64,000 nucleotides of DNA, taken from positions 6,634,001 to 6,698,000 of the forward strand of contig NZ_CP107852.1 in the NCBI RefSeq assembly GCF_036346875.1, read 5' to 3'. The DNA is from Nocardia sp. NBC_00508 (GTDB taxonomy: Bacteria > Actinomycetota > Actinomycetes > Mycobacteriales > Mycobacteriaceae). Below, in pieces: positions 8,880 to 16,845 of this stretch (position 1 is the stretch's first letter; every line of letters begins with the position of its first letter). Position numbers and translations under genes: made by a program. The notes under the pieces were generated by a model. The model was given only the letters and a program-made list of their open reading frames with translations. It ran no database searches and had not been told where the DNA came from.

Positions 8880-9187
8880 ATGAGTGAGCGCAGCGAGCGA
8901 ATCATCGACACAGCGCGCGTGCGCATGCTGGAGCCGAGTGTCAGCGAGGCGCGGGCATGAGTGAGCGCAGCGAGCGAATCATCGACACAGCGCGCGTGCG
9001 CATGCTGGAGCCGAGTGTCAGCGAGGCGCGGGCATGAGTGAGCGCAGCGAGCGAATCATCGACACAGCGCGCGTGCGCATGCCGGAGCCGAGTGTCAGCG
9101 AGGCGCGGGCATGAGTGAGCGCAGCGAGCGAATCATCGACACAGCGCGCGTGCGCATGCCGGAGCCGAGTGTCAGCGAGGCGCAGGC
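8880..9187 (+). repeat. Four tandem 77-bp units forming a chain of 4-nt-overlapping mini-ORFs
   Basis: Unit starts are 8880, 8957, 9034 and 9111, with exact 77-base spacing. Each unit opens with ATGAGTGAGCGCAGCGAGCG and encodes 26 residues (MSERSER at the start, SVSEARA or SVSEAQA at the end). Its TGA lies in the ATGA that starts the next unit. Each unit ends in GAGG followed by 7 bases and the next ATG, so it carries the ribosome binding site for its successor. The last unit delivers its site to the binding-protein gene at 9188. Units 1 and 2 are identical; unit 3 differs by one base, and unit 4 by that base plus one more. A diverged fifth unit lies at 10243. The array is not a CRISPR because there are no spacers. 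Whether the peptides are made is unknown. Confidence 0.93.
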
Positions 9188-10246
9188 ATGAGCACTGAGG
9201 TGACCGGGGTCGGGCGGGGGAACCGAGTCCCAGGCGGGTGGTGGCGTGCTGTGCTGGCCCTGCTCGCGGTGAGCCTGCTGGCCGGGTCGGTTGCCTGTGG
9301 AACCGACGGCGCGGCTTCGCACGGCGGTCACGGGCCGTCGACAGCGACGCTGACCGACCTGGACCCGGTGCCGATCGGACCCGAGCCGACGCTGACGCTG
9401 CCGGTGACGGTGCGCTCGTTCGACGGCGCCGAAGTCACCGTCACCGACGCGAGCCGCATCATCGCTGTGGACCGCTACGGCACTCTGGCCCAGACCGTGT
9501 TCGCGCTCGGGTTGGGGTCGAAGCTGGTGGGGCGCAGCACCTCCGCGGCGTTTCCCGCCGTGCAGAACGTGCCGAACGTGGCCGGCGGCAATGGATCGCT
9601 GAACGTGGAATCGGTACTGGCACTGCGGCCTTCGGTGTTCTTGACCGACACCACTAGCGCCGCGCCCGGGGTGCGGGAGCAACTGCGCGCGGCCGGTGTC
9701 ACGGTCGTCTATTTCGATCCGCAGCGCACGATGGACGGGGTGGTGCCGCAGATCGAGGCGGTAGCGGGCGCGTTGGGGGTGCACGAGCGCGGGCAGGCGC
9801 TGGCGCAGCGCACCCGCGACGAGATCGCCGCCGCGAGCGCCGCCGTTCCCGCCCATGACCCGCCGCTGACCATCGCGTTCCTGTATCTGCGTTCCACGGC
9901 CATCACGATGCTCGCCGGACCGGGGTCGGGCGCGGACGCGTTGATCGCGGCGCTGGGCGCGCGGGACGCGGGCACGGCGGCTGGGCTGAAAGAGCCGTTC
10001 ACCGCGATCACCAGCGAGGCGATGATCGGTGCGGCGCCGGATGTGCTGTTGGTGATGTCGGATGGGCTGGAATCCGTCGGCGGGGTAGAGGGACTGCAGA
10101 AGGTGCCCGGCATCGCGCAGACCCCCGCCGGACGGGACCGGCGCGTAGTGGACATGTCGGATGCGGTGCTGCTGAGTTTCGGACCCAACACCGGGCGGGT
10201 GATCGCGGCGCTGAGCCAGGCCGTGTACGGCACCGGGCACGCATGA
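9188..10246 (+). CDS. Heme/iron-type ABC transporter substrate-binding lipoprotein (HmuT-like)
   Basis: Encodes 352 residues with an N-terminal signal region ending in LLAGSVAC. Cys37 is the likely lipidated residue, although the lipobox is imperfect. A periplasmic-binding fold typical of iron-chelate and heme receptors follows (RIIAVDRYGTLAQTVFALGLG, NVESVLALRPSVFLTD, EVMIGAAPDVLLVMSDG-like end region). It would capture the ligand outside the cell and deliver it to the permease encoded next. The ATG is supplied by the last 77-bp repeat unit, and the TGA overlaps the ATG of a diverged repeat unit (ATGA at 10243). Heme is favoured over siderophore from resemblance to HmuT proteins of corynebacteria; this is an inference. 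Confidence 0.85.
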   Translation: MSTEVTGVGRGNRVPGGWWRAVLALLAVSLLAGSVACGTDGAASHGGHGPSTATLTDLDPVPIGPEPTLTLPVTVRSFDGAEVTVTDASRIIAVDRYGTLAQTVFALGLGSKLVGRSTSAAFPAVQNVPNVAGGNGSLNVESVLALRPSVFLTDTTSAAPGVREQLRAAGVTVVYFDPQRTMDGVVPQIEAVAGALGVHERGQALAQRTRDEIAAASAAVPAHDPPLTIAFLYLRSTAITMLAGPGSGADALIAALGARDAGTAAGLKEPFTAITSEAMIGAAPDVLLVMSDGLESVGGVEGLQKVPGIAQTPAGRDRRVVDMSDAVLLSFGPNTGRVIAALSQAVYGTGHA

Positions 10247-10326
10247 GTGAGCGCAGCGAGCGAACCATGGACACAGCCGCCTCAGCGGTCATGCCGGAGC
10301 CGAGCGGTAGTGAGGCGCAGGCATGA
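10243..10326 (+). repeat. Diverged fifth repeat unit / 27-codon mini-ORF between binding protein and permease
   Basis: The 80-bp unit (10243-10322) is related to the 77-bp array: it starts ATGAGTGAGCGCAGCGAGCGAAC and ends GAGGCGCAGGC before the next ATG. It encodes MSERSERTMD at the start and PEPSGSEAQA at the end. The length difference of 3 bases keeps the reading frame. It overlaps the binding-protein stop by ATGA, and its own TGA overlaps the permease ATG at 10323. GAGG is 7 bases before that ATG. The C-terminal residues resemble array unit 4 more than units 1-2. Confidence 0.88.
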
Positions 10327-11408
10327 GCGCTACGGCAACGGCGCGACCGGTTTCTCCCGCGCCGAAGTCACGGCGTCGCTCCCAGGTGCTGCTGGTATTC
10401 GCGGTCGCGGTGGCCGGGTTGGTCGCGCTGGCGGTCGTGTCGGCGGCGATCGGGCAGGTGCCGACCACCCCCGCCGAGGTGACGGGCAGCGTGCTGCACC
10501 GCATCGGGCTGGATCTCGGGCCGATGCCCGCGCATCCCTCGGGGGAGGTGACGTTGTGGCAGGTGCGGTTCCCGCGGGTGGTGCTGGCGATGCTGGTCGG
10601 TGCGGCGCTGGCGACTGCGGGTGCGTTGTTGCAGGGAGTGTTCGCCAATCCGCTGGCCGAACCCGGTGTGATCGGGGTGTCGGCGGGCGCGGCGGTCGGG
10701 GCGGGCACGGTGATCGTGGTGGGTGGTGCGTTCGTGGCGGTGTGGTCGGTGGCCGCGGCCGCGTTCGTCTCGGGGCTGGCGACCACATTGCTGGTGTATG
10801 TGCTGGCGCGCGCCAATGGACGCACCGAGGTTGTCACGCTCGTGCTCACCGGTGTCGCGATCAACGCCTTCGCTGGCGGGGTGATCGCGCTGCTGCTGTT
10901 CGTGGCGTCTCCCGCCGCACGCGACCAGCTCGTGTTCTGGCAGCTGGGCTCGCTCAACGGCGCGACCTGGGAATCGGTGGGCGTGGTCGCACCGCTCACC
11001 GCGGTGGGCGTGGCCGCGGCGGTGCTGCTGGCGCCGTCGCTGGATCTGCTGGCGCTGGGTGAGTCCGCAGCGCGGCATCTGGGCGTCGATGTGGAGCGGC
11101 TGCGGCGCAATGTGATCGTGGTCGTCGCGGTCCTGGCCACCGCCGGTGTCGCGTTCACCGGCATCATCCTGTTCGTCGGGCTCATCGTCCCGCATCTGGT
11201 GCGGATGCTGGTCGGCCCCGCCCATCGGGTCCTCATCCCGCTCAGCGCCATCGTCGGGGCGGTGGTGCTGCTGGCCGCCGACGTCACCGCCCGCTCCCTG
11301 GTCGACAACGCCGACCTGCCGCTGGGCATGCTCACCTCCCTCATCGGCGGCCCGGTCTTCTTCTGGCTGCTGCGCCGCACCCGAGCCCGCTCCGGAGGCT
11401 GGGCATGA
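10323..11408 (+). CDS. FecCD-family ABC transporter permease (HmuU-like)
   Basis: Encodes 361 residues of a FecCD/BtuC-type membrane permease that forms the channel of an iron-chelate or heme importer. Typical segments are RFPRVVLAMLVGAALATAGALLQGVFANPLAEPGVIGVSAGA near the N-terminus and FVGLIVPHLVRMLVGPAHRVLIPLSA near the C-terminus; eight to ten hydrophobic helices are visible. The ATG overlaps the upstream mini-ORF stop (ATGA). The TGA at 11406-11408 again overlaps the ATG of a mini-ORF leading to the ATPase gene, so the whole importer may be translated by coupled reinitiation. Confidence 0.93.
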   Translation: MSATATARPVSPAPKSRRRSQVLLVFAVAVAGLVALAVVSAAIGQVPTTPAEVTGSVLHRIGLDLGPMPAHPSGEVTLWQVRFPRVVLAMLVGAALATAGALLQGVFANPLAEPGVIGVSAGAAVGAGTVIVVGGAFVAVWSVAAAAFVSGLATTLLVYVLARANGRTEVVTLVLTGVAINAFAGGVIALLLFVASPAARDQLVFWQLGSLNGATWESVGVVAPLTAVGVAAAVLLAPSLDLLALGESAARHLGVDVERLRRNVIVVVAVLATAGVAFTGIILFVGLIVPHLVRMLVGPAHRVLIPLSAIVGAVVLLAADVTARSLVDNADLPLGMLTSLIGGPVFFWLLRRTRARSGGWA

Positions 11409-11512
11409 CACCCCGGCCCCTCGGTCGAGTGGCACATGGCTGCGGGGAATGCCGAGAAGACCTCTCGCTGTTGTGCCACTCGATCGGCGGCCGGTTGGGA
11501 GGCGTGCGGTGA
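11405..11512 (+). other. 35-codon mini-ORF with 12-bp inverted repeat linking permease and ATPase genes
   Basis: The spacer between the importer genes is one open frame starting MTPRPLGRVAHGC and ending GRLGGVR. Its ATG overlaps the permease stop (ATGA 11405-11408) and its TGA overlaps the GTG start of the ATPase (GTGA 11509-11512). Inside it, TCGAGTGGCACA (11425-11436) and TGTGCCACTCGA (11472-11483) form a perfect 12-bp inverted repeat with a 35-base loop. GGGAGG at 11498-11503 serves the ATPase start. The peptide has no recognisable family. It is unrelated in sequence to the 77-bp units but uses the same 4-nt-overlap design. Confidence 0.55.
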
Positions 11513-12345
11513 GCGTGTTCCGGCGGGTGCACGAGTTGCCGGTGCGGCCTGGGCTCGGGGACGCCACGCTGCGGGCGGTGGGGGTGAGTGTGAATCGCCA
11601 TGGCGGCGGCGGGCGGGTGCGACGGGTGCTCGAGGGAATCGACTTCGAGGCCGTCGCGGGGCAGGTCGTGGCACTCGTCGGGCCCAACGGCGCGGGTAAG
11701 TCGACGCTGCTGGCCGCGCTGGCCGGGGAGTTGACGCTCGCCGAGGGCGCCGTGGAACTCGACGGGCAGCTGTTGACGCACTGGACGACGCTGGACATGG
11801 CGCGGCGGCGAGCCGTATTGCCGCAGAGCCATACGGTCGGCTTCCCCTTCACCGCACGGGAAGTGATAGCGATGGGCCGCGCGCCCTGGGTGCGCACCGA
11901 GCGTCGCGAACTAGACGACGAACAGATCGCCGCCGCGATGGCCGCCACCGACGTGGAACACCTTGCCGCCCGGTCTTTTCCGACACTTTCCGGTGGCGAA
12001 CGCGCCCGGGTCGCGCTGGCTCGCGTGCTGGCCCAGGACACCGCCACGCTGCTCTTGGACGAGCCCACCGCGGCGCTCGACCTCGGCCACCAGGAAGCCG
12101 TTCTGCGGTTGGCCACCGCCCGCGCCGCCGCAGGAGCCGCCGTGGTCGTGGTTCTGCACGACCTCGGTATCGCGGCCGCTTACGCCGACCGCGTCGCCGT
12201 GCTCGATTCCGGTCGCATCGCCGCGGACGGGCCGCCGCGCGACGTGCTGACCACCGACCTGCTCACCCGCGTCTACCAGCACCCGGTGGAGGTTCTCGAC
12301 CACCCCGTCACCGGTGCCCAACTGGTGCTGCCGGTGCGTCGCTGA
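11509..12345 (+). CDS. Heme/iron ABC transporter ATP-binding protein (HmuV-like)
   Basis: Encodes 278 residues of an ABC ATPase that powers the importer. It has Walker A GPNGAGKST at about 58-66, signature TLSGGERARVALARVLAQ, Walker B LLLDEPTAALDLGHQ, and the switch histidine in VVLHDLGIAAAYADR. Order and size match HmuV/FecE proteins. I chose GTG at 11509 because it follows GGGAGG by 5 to 6 bases and overlaps the mini-ORF stop; the frame is open much further upstream but runs antisense-like through the permease. The gene converges on the sigma-factor remnant and WYL regulator. Confidence 0.94.
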   Translation: MSVFRRVHELPVRPGLGDATLRAVGVSVNRHGGGGRVRRVLEGIDFEAVAGQVVALVGPNGAGKSTLLAALAGELTLAEGAVELDGQLLTHWTTLDMARRRAVLPQSHTVGFPFTAREVIAMGRAPWVRTERRELDDEQIAAAMAATDVEHLAARSFPTLSGGERARVALARVLAQDTATLLLDEPTAALDLGHQEAVLRLATARAAAGAAVVVVLHDLGIAAAYADRVAVLDSGRIAADGPPRDVLTTDLLTRVYQHPVEVLDHPVTGAQLVLPVRR

Positions 12346-12363
12346 CCGCTCGGATCCGGCCGA

Positions 12364-12649
12364 TCAACTGGACGGGCCGAGCCGTACGACCAGATGATGA
12401 AGTACGCCACTGCGATCCGTCGAGATCGTCGTCGAGACCGGCAGATCGATGTGTGCGGTGGGGATCTCGACCAGGTCGCCGCTGGCGCTGGACGCGATCA
12501 ATCTGGATCCGGTCGTCCCAGGCAACCAGGATGGTCTCCGCGTCTGCGGGGTCGTCGGCCCGGCGCATGGCAAAGCCGACGATCGGGTCGACGTGCTCGA
12601 CATAAAGGCAGCGGAAGCGCTTCTCAGCGCTGGCGTGGTCGCGGCTCAT
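12364..12649 (-). pseudogene. Degenerate ECF sigma-factor N-terminus
   Basis: Starting at ATG 12649, whose ATGA overlaps the stop of the WYL regulator, the frame encodes RFRCLYVEHVDPIVGFAMRR followed by ADDPADAETILVAW. This is recognisable as region 2 of an ECF sigma factor, but several residues around the core (the usual VVAETF stretch) are missing. After that the frame gives Arg-rich sequence without family features. A second frame (from 12603) gives a more protein-like tail ending VLHHLVVRLGPSS. No region 4 is present. The likely reading is a truncated, frameshifted remnant. A small functional protein is possible. Confidence 0.4.
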
Positions 12650-13644
12650 GACTGCTCCATGTCCGCCACCGGTGAGATCGTTGCACCCGCCGACAGCAGC
12701 CTCTCCGCCAGCGCGTGACAGCGCTTCCCGAGCTCTGGAGGGTCGAGCACCTCGAAGTCGTGACCCAGCATGAGCACGTGCATGAGCACGGCGTCGAGGC
12801 TTTTGTCGGCGCCACTGAGCACCTCGCAGCGCTCGTTTCCTCGCCGTCGTACGACGGCCGCCGACGCCGGAATCTGCGCGCGCACGGTGTCGGCCGAGGC
12901 GTGCACGAGGAAGCGCGCCTGGTACGGGTAGACCCGACTGGCCACACCCTCCTGCACGTACGTCGCCGCGTCGGGCGCCGCGCGCGGGCGGAAGCGCCAG
13001 GTCCGTGCAGACACATCGGTCATCCGGTCGACGCGGAAGCTGCGCCAGTCGTCGCGATCGAGCTCGTAGGCGAGGAGGTACCAGCGCCGGTCGGAGGCGA
13101 CCAAGCGGTAGGGCTCGACCTGCCGCTGTCGCACCTCGCCCCCGGACGGGTAGTCGAAGCGTGCTTCGACCTCGTCGCGGCAGGCTCTGGCCAGCGTCAT
13201 GAGCACCTGTGGGTCGACCGGCGTGCGGCCTCCGCCGAAGGACTCCACCGAGCCGGAGAGCGCGCGCACCTCGTGCCGCAACCGGGTGGGCAGCACCCGG
13301 TCGAGCTTGGTCAACGCCCTGAGTGCGGCGTCGCCGGCGCTGGCGACTGCGCCACCCGCGCCGACGAGCAGCGAGACTGCGGTGACGATCGCTTCCTCGT
13401 CGTCGAGAAGCAGCGGCGGCAGCTCCTGCCCTGAACCGAGCTGGTAGCCGCCGCCGACACCCTGGCTGGCATGCACCGGGTAGCCGAGCGTGCGCAGCCG
13501 CTCGACATCACGCCGTACCGTGCGTGGCGTGACTCCGAGCCGGTCGGCGAGTTCGGGGCCGGTCCAGACCTGGCGTTGCTGCAGCAGCCCGAGCAGGGTG
13601 AGCACCCGCTCCGTGGTCCCCCGCTCTTCGCCGCTGGCGTCCAT
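12646..13644 (-). CDS. YafY-type WYL-domain transcriptional regulator
   Basis: Encodes 332 residues. An N-terminal winged helix (about 10-65: TERVLTLLGLLQQRQVWTGPELADRLGVTPRTVRRDVERL) is followed by a glycine-rich wing (GYPVHASQGVGGGYQLG). A WYL domain sits in the middle (VEPYRLVASDRRWYLLAYELDRDDWRSFRVDRM) with a C-terminal extension. Such proteins bind operators as dimers, and WYL domains sense nucleic-acid or small ligands. ATG 13644 gives the standard N-terminus; the frame is open further upstream. It is divergent from the DinB-RidA gene, with a perfect palindrome in the 62-base gap, so autoregulation and control of that gene are likely. Confidence 0.92.
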   Translation of the reverse strand: MDASGEERGTTERVLTLLGLLQQRQVWTGPELADRLGVTPRTVRRDVERLRTLGYPVHASQGVGGGYQLGSGQELPPLLLDDEEAIVTAVSLLVGAGGAVASAGDAALRALTKLDRVLPTRLRHEVRALSGSVESFGGGRTPVDPQVLMTLARACRDEVEARFDYPSGGEVRQRQVEPYRLVASDRRWYLLAYELDRDDWRSFRVDRMTDVSARTWRFRPRAAPDAATYVQEGVASRVYPYQARFLVHASADTVRAQIPASAAVVRRRGNERCEVLSGADKSLDAVLMHVLMLGHDFEVLDPPELGKRCHALAERLLSAGATISPVADMEQS

Positions 13645-13664
13645 GTCACCCACCCTGCCACAAA

Positions 13665-13687
13665 TAGCGGACCGATTCTGTCCGCTA
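13665..13687. promoter_or_regulatory. Palindromic operator between WYL regulator and DinB-RidA genes
   Basis: TAGCGGAC (13665-13672) and GTCCGCTA (13680-13687) are a perfect 8-bp inverted repeat with a 7-base spacer, centred in the 62-base divergent intergenic space. Position and symmetry fit a dimeric helix-turn-helix regulator, most simply the WYL protein encoded next to it. No clear -35/-10 pair could be assigned on either side. Confidence 0.65.
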
Positions 13688-13706
13688 GGTGTGTGAGGGT
13701 GCTTCC

Positions 13707-14693
13707 ATGGATACAGACGAACTCGACTGGAGCCGGAGGCTGCGCGAGCAGTGGGAGTTCCACTGGAAGCATCAGGTCCGAGCCAGGCTCGACGGCCTGA
13801 CCGACGACGAGTACCTCTGGTCGCCGGTGCCGGGCGCCTGGAGCGTGCGGCCACGCGGCAGCTCGACAGCACCCGTGCAGGTCGGCGTCGGGGACTTCAC
13901 GATGGACTACGCCTTCCCTGAGCCGGTGCCCGCGCCCTTCACCACGATCGCCTGGCGACTCGGTCACGTCATCGTCGGCGTGCTCGCCGCGCGCAATGCG
14001 GCGCACTTCGGCGCTCCCGCGGCGTCGTACGAGACCTGGGCGTACGCGGGCACCGCGGCCACCGCCCTCGACCAGCTCGAGGCACAGCTCGACGTCTGGC
14101 TGGCCGGGGTAGGTGACCTCGGCGAGGCCGGGCTCCGGGTCCCGATCGGCGCGAAGGAACCCTTTCCCGAGCTACCGATGGCCGATCTGGTGCTGCACAT
14201 CCACCGCGAGCTGATCCACCACCTGTCCGAGGTATGCCTGCTGCGCGACCTCTACCTGCACACGAAATCCGATACCTCGAGGAAGACACTGAAGACACTC
14301 ATGACCGCGAACCCGACTCACCTCGACCCGGAAGAACTCCATAACAACCCTGCCTTCACGCAGGGCGTGATCGCGCCCGCTGCCCGGACGCTCTACGTTG
14401 GCGGCCAGCTCGGCACCGACAGCACCGGAAAACTGCTCGACGGTATCGAGGCGCAAACCACTCAGGCGATGCGAAACGTGCTGACTGTGCTTGCCGCCGC
14501 GGGTACCGGTCCCGAGCAGGTCGTCAAACTCAACATCTACCTCGTCGATGGGGTCGACGCCCAGGTGGGATACGCGGCGTCGCGATCGGTGTGGGGCGGT
14601 CACCGCACGGCCATCACGGTCGTTTCCACCGCAGGACACGCTCGCCCAGGCGCGCTCGTGGAGATCGACGCAGTAGCGATCATCCCCGAATAG
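13707..14693 (+). CDS. DinB-like / RidA fusion protein
   Basis: Encodes 328 residues in two parts. Residues 1-190 are a DinB/DfsB-type four-helix protein (EQWEFHWKHQVRARLDGLTDDEYLWSPVPGAWSV, LGHVIVGVLAARN, and the histidines of HIHRELIHHLSEV as metal-ligand candidates), a fold used by thiol-dependent enzymes such as mycothiol transferases. From about residue 202 (MTANPTHLDPEELHNNPAFTQG) a complete RidA/YjgF domain follows, ending ALVEIDAVAIIPE; RidA proteins hydrolyse reactive enamine/imine intermediates. The ATG at 13707 follows GAGGG by 7 bases. The RidA part begins with what looks like its own start methionine, suggesting a recent fusion of adjacent genes by loss of a stop. Sequencing error is an alternative. 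Confidence 0.82.
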   Translation: MDTDELDWSRRLREQWEFHWKHQVRARLDGLTDDEYLWSPVPGAWSVRPRGSSTAPVQVGVGDFTMDYAFPEPVPAPFTTIAWRLGHVIVGVLAARNAAHFGAPAASYETWAYAGTAATALDQLEAQLDVWLAGVGDLGEAGLRVPIGAKEPFPELPMADLVLHIHRELIHHLSEVCLLRDLYLHTKSDTSRKTLKTLMTANPTHLDPEELHNNPAFTQGVIAPAARTLYVGGQLGTDSTGKLLDGIEAQTTQAMRNVLTVLAAAGTGPEQVVKLNIYLVDGVDAQVGYAASRSVWGGHRTAITVVSTAGHARPGALVEIDAVAIIPE

Positions 14694-14735
14694 GCCCCGA
14701 ACCAAAGTCTGTGGCCCGCGCCGCAAGCCCGCGAC

Positions 14736-16829
14736 CTATCGCCAGATCAGTTTGAGCACCGCGGGTGTGAGCAGCATGCGGATCACGGTGGCGTCCAGGA
14801 TCAGGGCCGCGATCATGCCGTAGGCGATGTATTTCATCAGCACCAGATCCGAGAACCCGAACGCGCCGGTGACCACGATGAGGATGGCGGCGGCGGAGGT
14901 GATCACGCCACCGGTGTGGGCGATGCCGTAGCGGATCGCCTCCGGGGCATCGGCGCCCGCGGCGCGCGCCTCCGACACCCGTGACAGCAGGAACACCTCG
15001 TAGTCGGTGGACAGTCCGAACACCACCGTCACGATCAACGCCAGCACCGCGAACATCAATGGTCCCGGCGTGAAGTCGAAGATCCCCGCACCGTGGCCTT
15101 CGACGAATACCCAGGTCAGTATGCCGAGGGTGGAGACGAGGCTGAGCGCGCTCATCGCGACGGCCTTCAGTGCGAGCACGATCGAACCGAACGCGGCGTA
15201 CATCAGTGCCAGCGCCGCCGCCACCAGGATGGCCAGCAGCAGCGGCAGGCCGTCCAGCAGACCGTTGATGCTGTCACGTTCGAGGGCGGGCACGCCGGCG
15301 ACCATCACCCGCACGCCGGTCGGTTCGGGGATGGCGCGCAGCGCGGCGATCACCCGGTCGGCGTCGCGTTTGTCGGCCAGCCCGGCGGCGAGCACATTGA
15401 TGCCGTCTTTGGTGGCCGCCGCGGGCTCGAAGCGTCCGGTCAGCCCGGGGACCTGGTTGGCGGCGTAGCGGATGTCGCTCAGTTGCCGCGGGTCGGCGCC
15501 GACGACTACGAGTTTCAGCGGTTCGGTGCGGAAACTGGGGAACAGCTCGTCGAAACGTTCCTGCGCGACCCGCGCCGGATTGTCCTGGGCCAGGTATCGT
15601 TCGCTGAGTCCGCCGAACTCGATGTGCCGCAGCGGGATGCTGAGCGCGAGCAGTGCGAGCACGATCGGCACGGCCACCGCCAGCGGCCGGCGCATCGCCC
15701 ATACGGCTAGGCGGGAGAAGAATCCGGCGTCGATTTGCGCTTCGGTTTTGCTGCGGGAGAACCGTTTCCAGCCCAGGAAGTCGATGTGGCGCCCGATGAT
15801 GCTCAACGCCGCGGGCAGCGCGGTCACCGACAGCAGCGCCGCGAACAGCACCGAACTGACGCCGCCCAGCGGCACCGAGCGCAGCACTCCGTTCGGGAAG
15901 ATGAACAGCGCACCGAGGCTGACCGCGATGATCGCCGCCGAGAACAGCACCGTGCGTCCGGCGGTCGCGACCGTGCGGGCGGTGGCTTCTTCGACCGTGC
16001 GGCCTGCGGCGAGTTCCTCCCGGAATCGGGTGACGGTGAACAATCCGTAGTCGATCGCCAGCCCCAGGCTGACCAGGGTCATGACGGCGTTGGCGAAGAC
16101 GTTGACGTCGATGTGGTCGGTGAGCAGCCGCAGCCCGCCCTGGGTGCCCAGAATCGTCATGCCGCCGATCAGCACCGGCAGCAGCGCCCCGATCACGCCG
16201 CCGAACACGAAATACAGCAGGATCGCCACGATCGGCAGGGCGATCAGTTCGGCGCGTTCGATGTCGCGCTGCATGCCGGTGTTGATGCCTTCGACGATCG
16301 GCTGCAACCCGGCCAGCTGTACGGTCGTGCCGCCCGGGCCGCCGCCGGGGCGTCCGGCGCCGAGGTGGTCCTTGATGGCCGCGTAGTTCTCGACGGTGGC
16401 GGTGCCGGAGCCGCGGAGTCCGACGCTGGCGAACGCGTGGGTGTGGGCGGCGTCGGTGGCCTGCGCGGCGAACGGGCTGTCCCAGTAGCTGTCGATCTTC
16501 AGGATGCGATCGGGGTAGGTGGCCAGCAGGGCGGCGAGCTGGGCGGTGACCGGGCCGCGGACGGCAGGGTCGTCGACGGTCGCGCCGTCGGGGGCGGTGT
16601 AGAGCAGGATCAGGTCGCTGTCGGTGTCGCGGCCGAAGGTGCGGTCGGCCAGTTCGGCGGCGGCGACCGATTCGCTGCTCTCGTCGAACCAGCCCTCCTG
16701 GGTCAACCGTCCGGACAGGTCGCGGCCGTACCAGCCCGACACCAGCACCAACAGCACGAACGAGCCCAGCACGAGGAAGCGATTGCGGTGGACGAACCGT
16801 CCCCACCGCAGCGATCCGGGCCTGCGCAT
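14736..16829 (-). CDS. MMPL/RND-family membrane transporter
   Basis: Encodes 697 residues with the RND layout. One N-terminal helix (RFLVLGSFVLLVLVSGWYG) is followed by an external domain, a block of hydrophobic helices (ELIALPIVAILLYFVFGGVIGALLPVLIGG, NAVMTLVSLGLAIDYGLF), and a second half repeating the pattern. The second half has LIVTVVFGLSTDYEVFLLSRVSEARA, where the Asp-Tyr pairs are the proton-relay residues. MMPL proteins of mycolate-producing bacteria export lipids or glycolipids, or act in drug efflux. The gene starts 16 bases after the MTB12-like lipoprotein gene. The cargo cannot be read; export of the polyketide glycolipid encoded 30 kb away is only speculation. Confidence 0.93.
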   Translation of the reverse strand: MRRPGSLRWGRFVHRNRFLVLGSFVLLVLVSGWYGRDLSGRLTQEGWFDESSESVAAAELADRTFGRDTDSDLILLYTAPDGATVDDPAVRGPVTAQLAALLATYPDRILKIDSYWDSPFAAQATDAAHTHAFASVGLRGSGTATVENYAAIKDHLGAGRPGGGPGGTTVQLAGLQPIVEGINTGMQRDIERAELIALPIVAILLYFVFGGVIGALLPVLIGGMTILGTQGGLRLLTDHIDVNVFANAVMTLVSLGLAIDYGLFTVTRFREELAAGRTVEEATARTVATAGRTVLFSAAIIAVSLGALFIFPNGVLRSVPLGGVSSVLFAALLSVTALPAALSIIGRHIDFLGWKRFSRSKTEAQIDAGFFSRLAVWAMRRPLAVAVPIVLALLALSIPLRHIEFGGLSERYLAQDNPARVAQERFDELFPSFRTEPLKLVVVGADPRQLSDIRYAANQVPGLTGRFEPAAATKDGINVLAAGLADKRDADRVIAALRAIPEPTGVRVMVAGVPALERDSINGLLDGLPLLLAILVAAALALMYAAFGSIVLALKAVAMSALSLVSTLGILTWVFVEGHGAGIFDFTPGPLMFAVLALIVTVVFGLSTDYEVFLLSRVSEARAAGADAPEAIRYGIAHTGGVITSAAAILIVVTGAFGFSDLVLMKYIAYGMIAALILDATVIRMLLTPAVLKLIWR

Positions 16830-16845
16830 CGAGTGGCGGCCCGGT

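Noticed and set aside
8880..9187. CRISPR array
   Set aside because: The units are directly adjacent with no variable spacers, the unit length is 77 bases and no cas gene is near.
12308..12363. Extension of the sigma remnant into the ATPase gene end
   Set aside because: The overlapping residues are non-family-like and antisense to the ATPase C-terminus.
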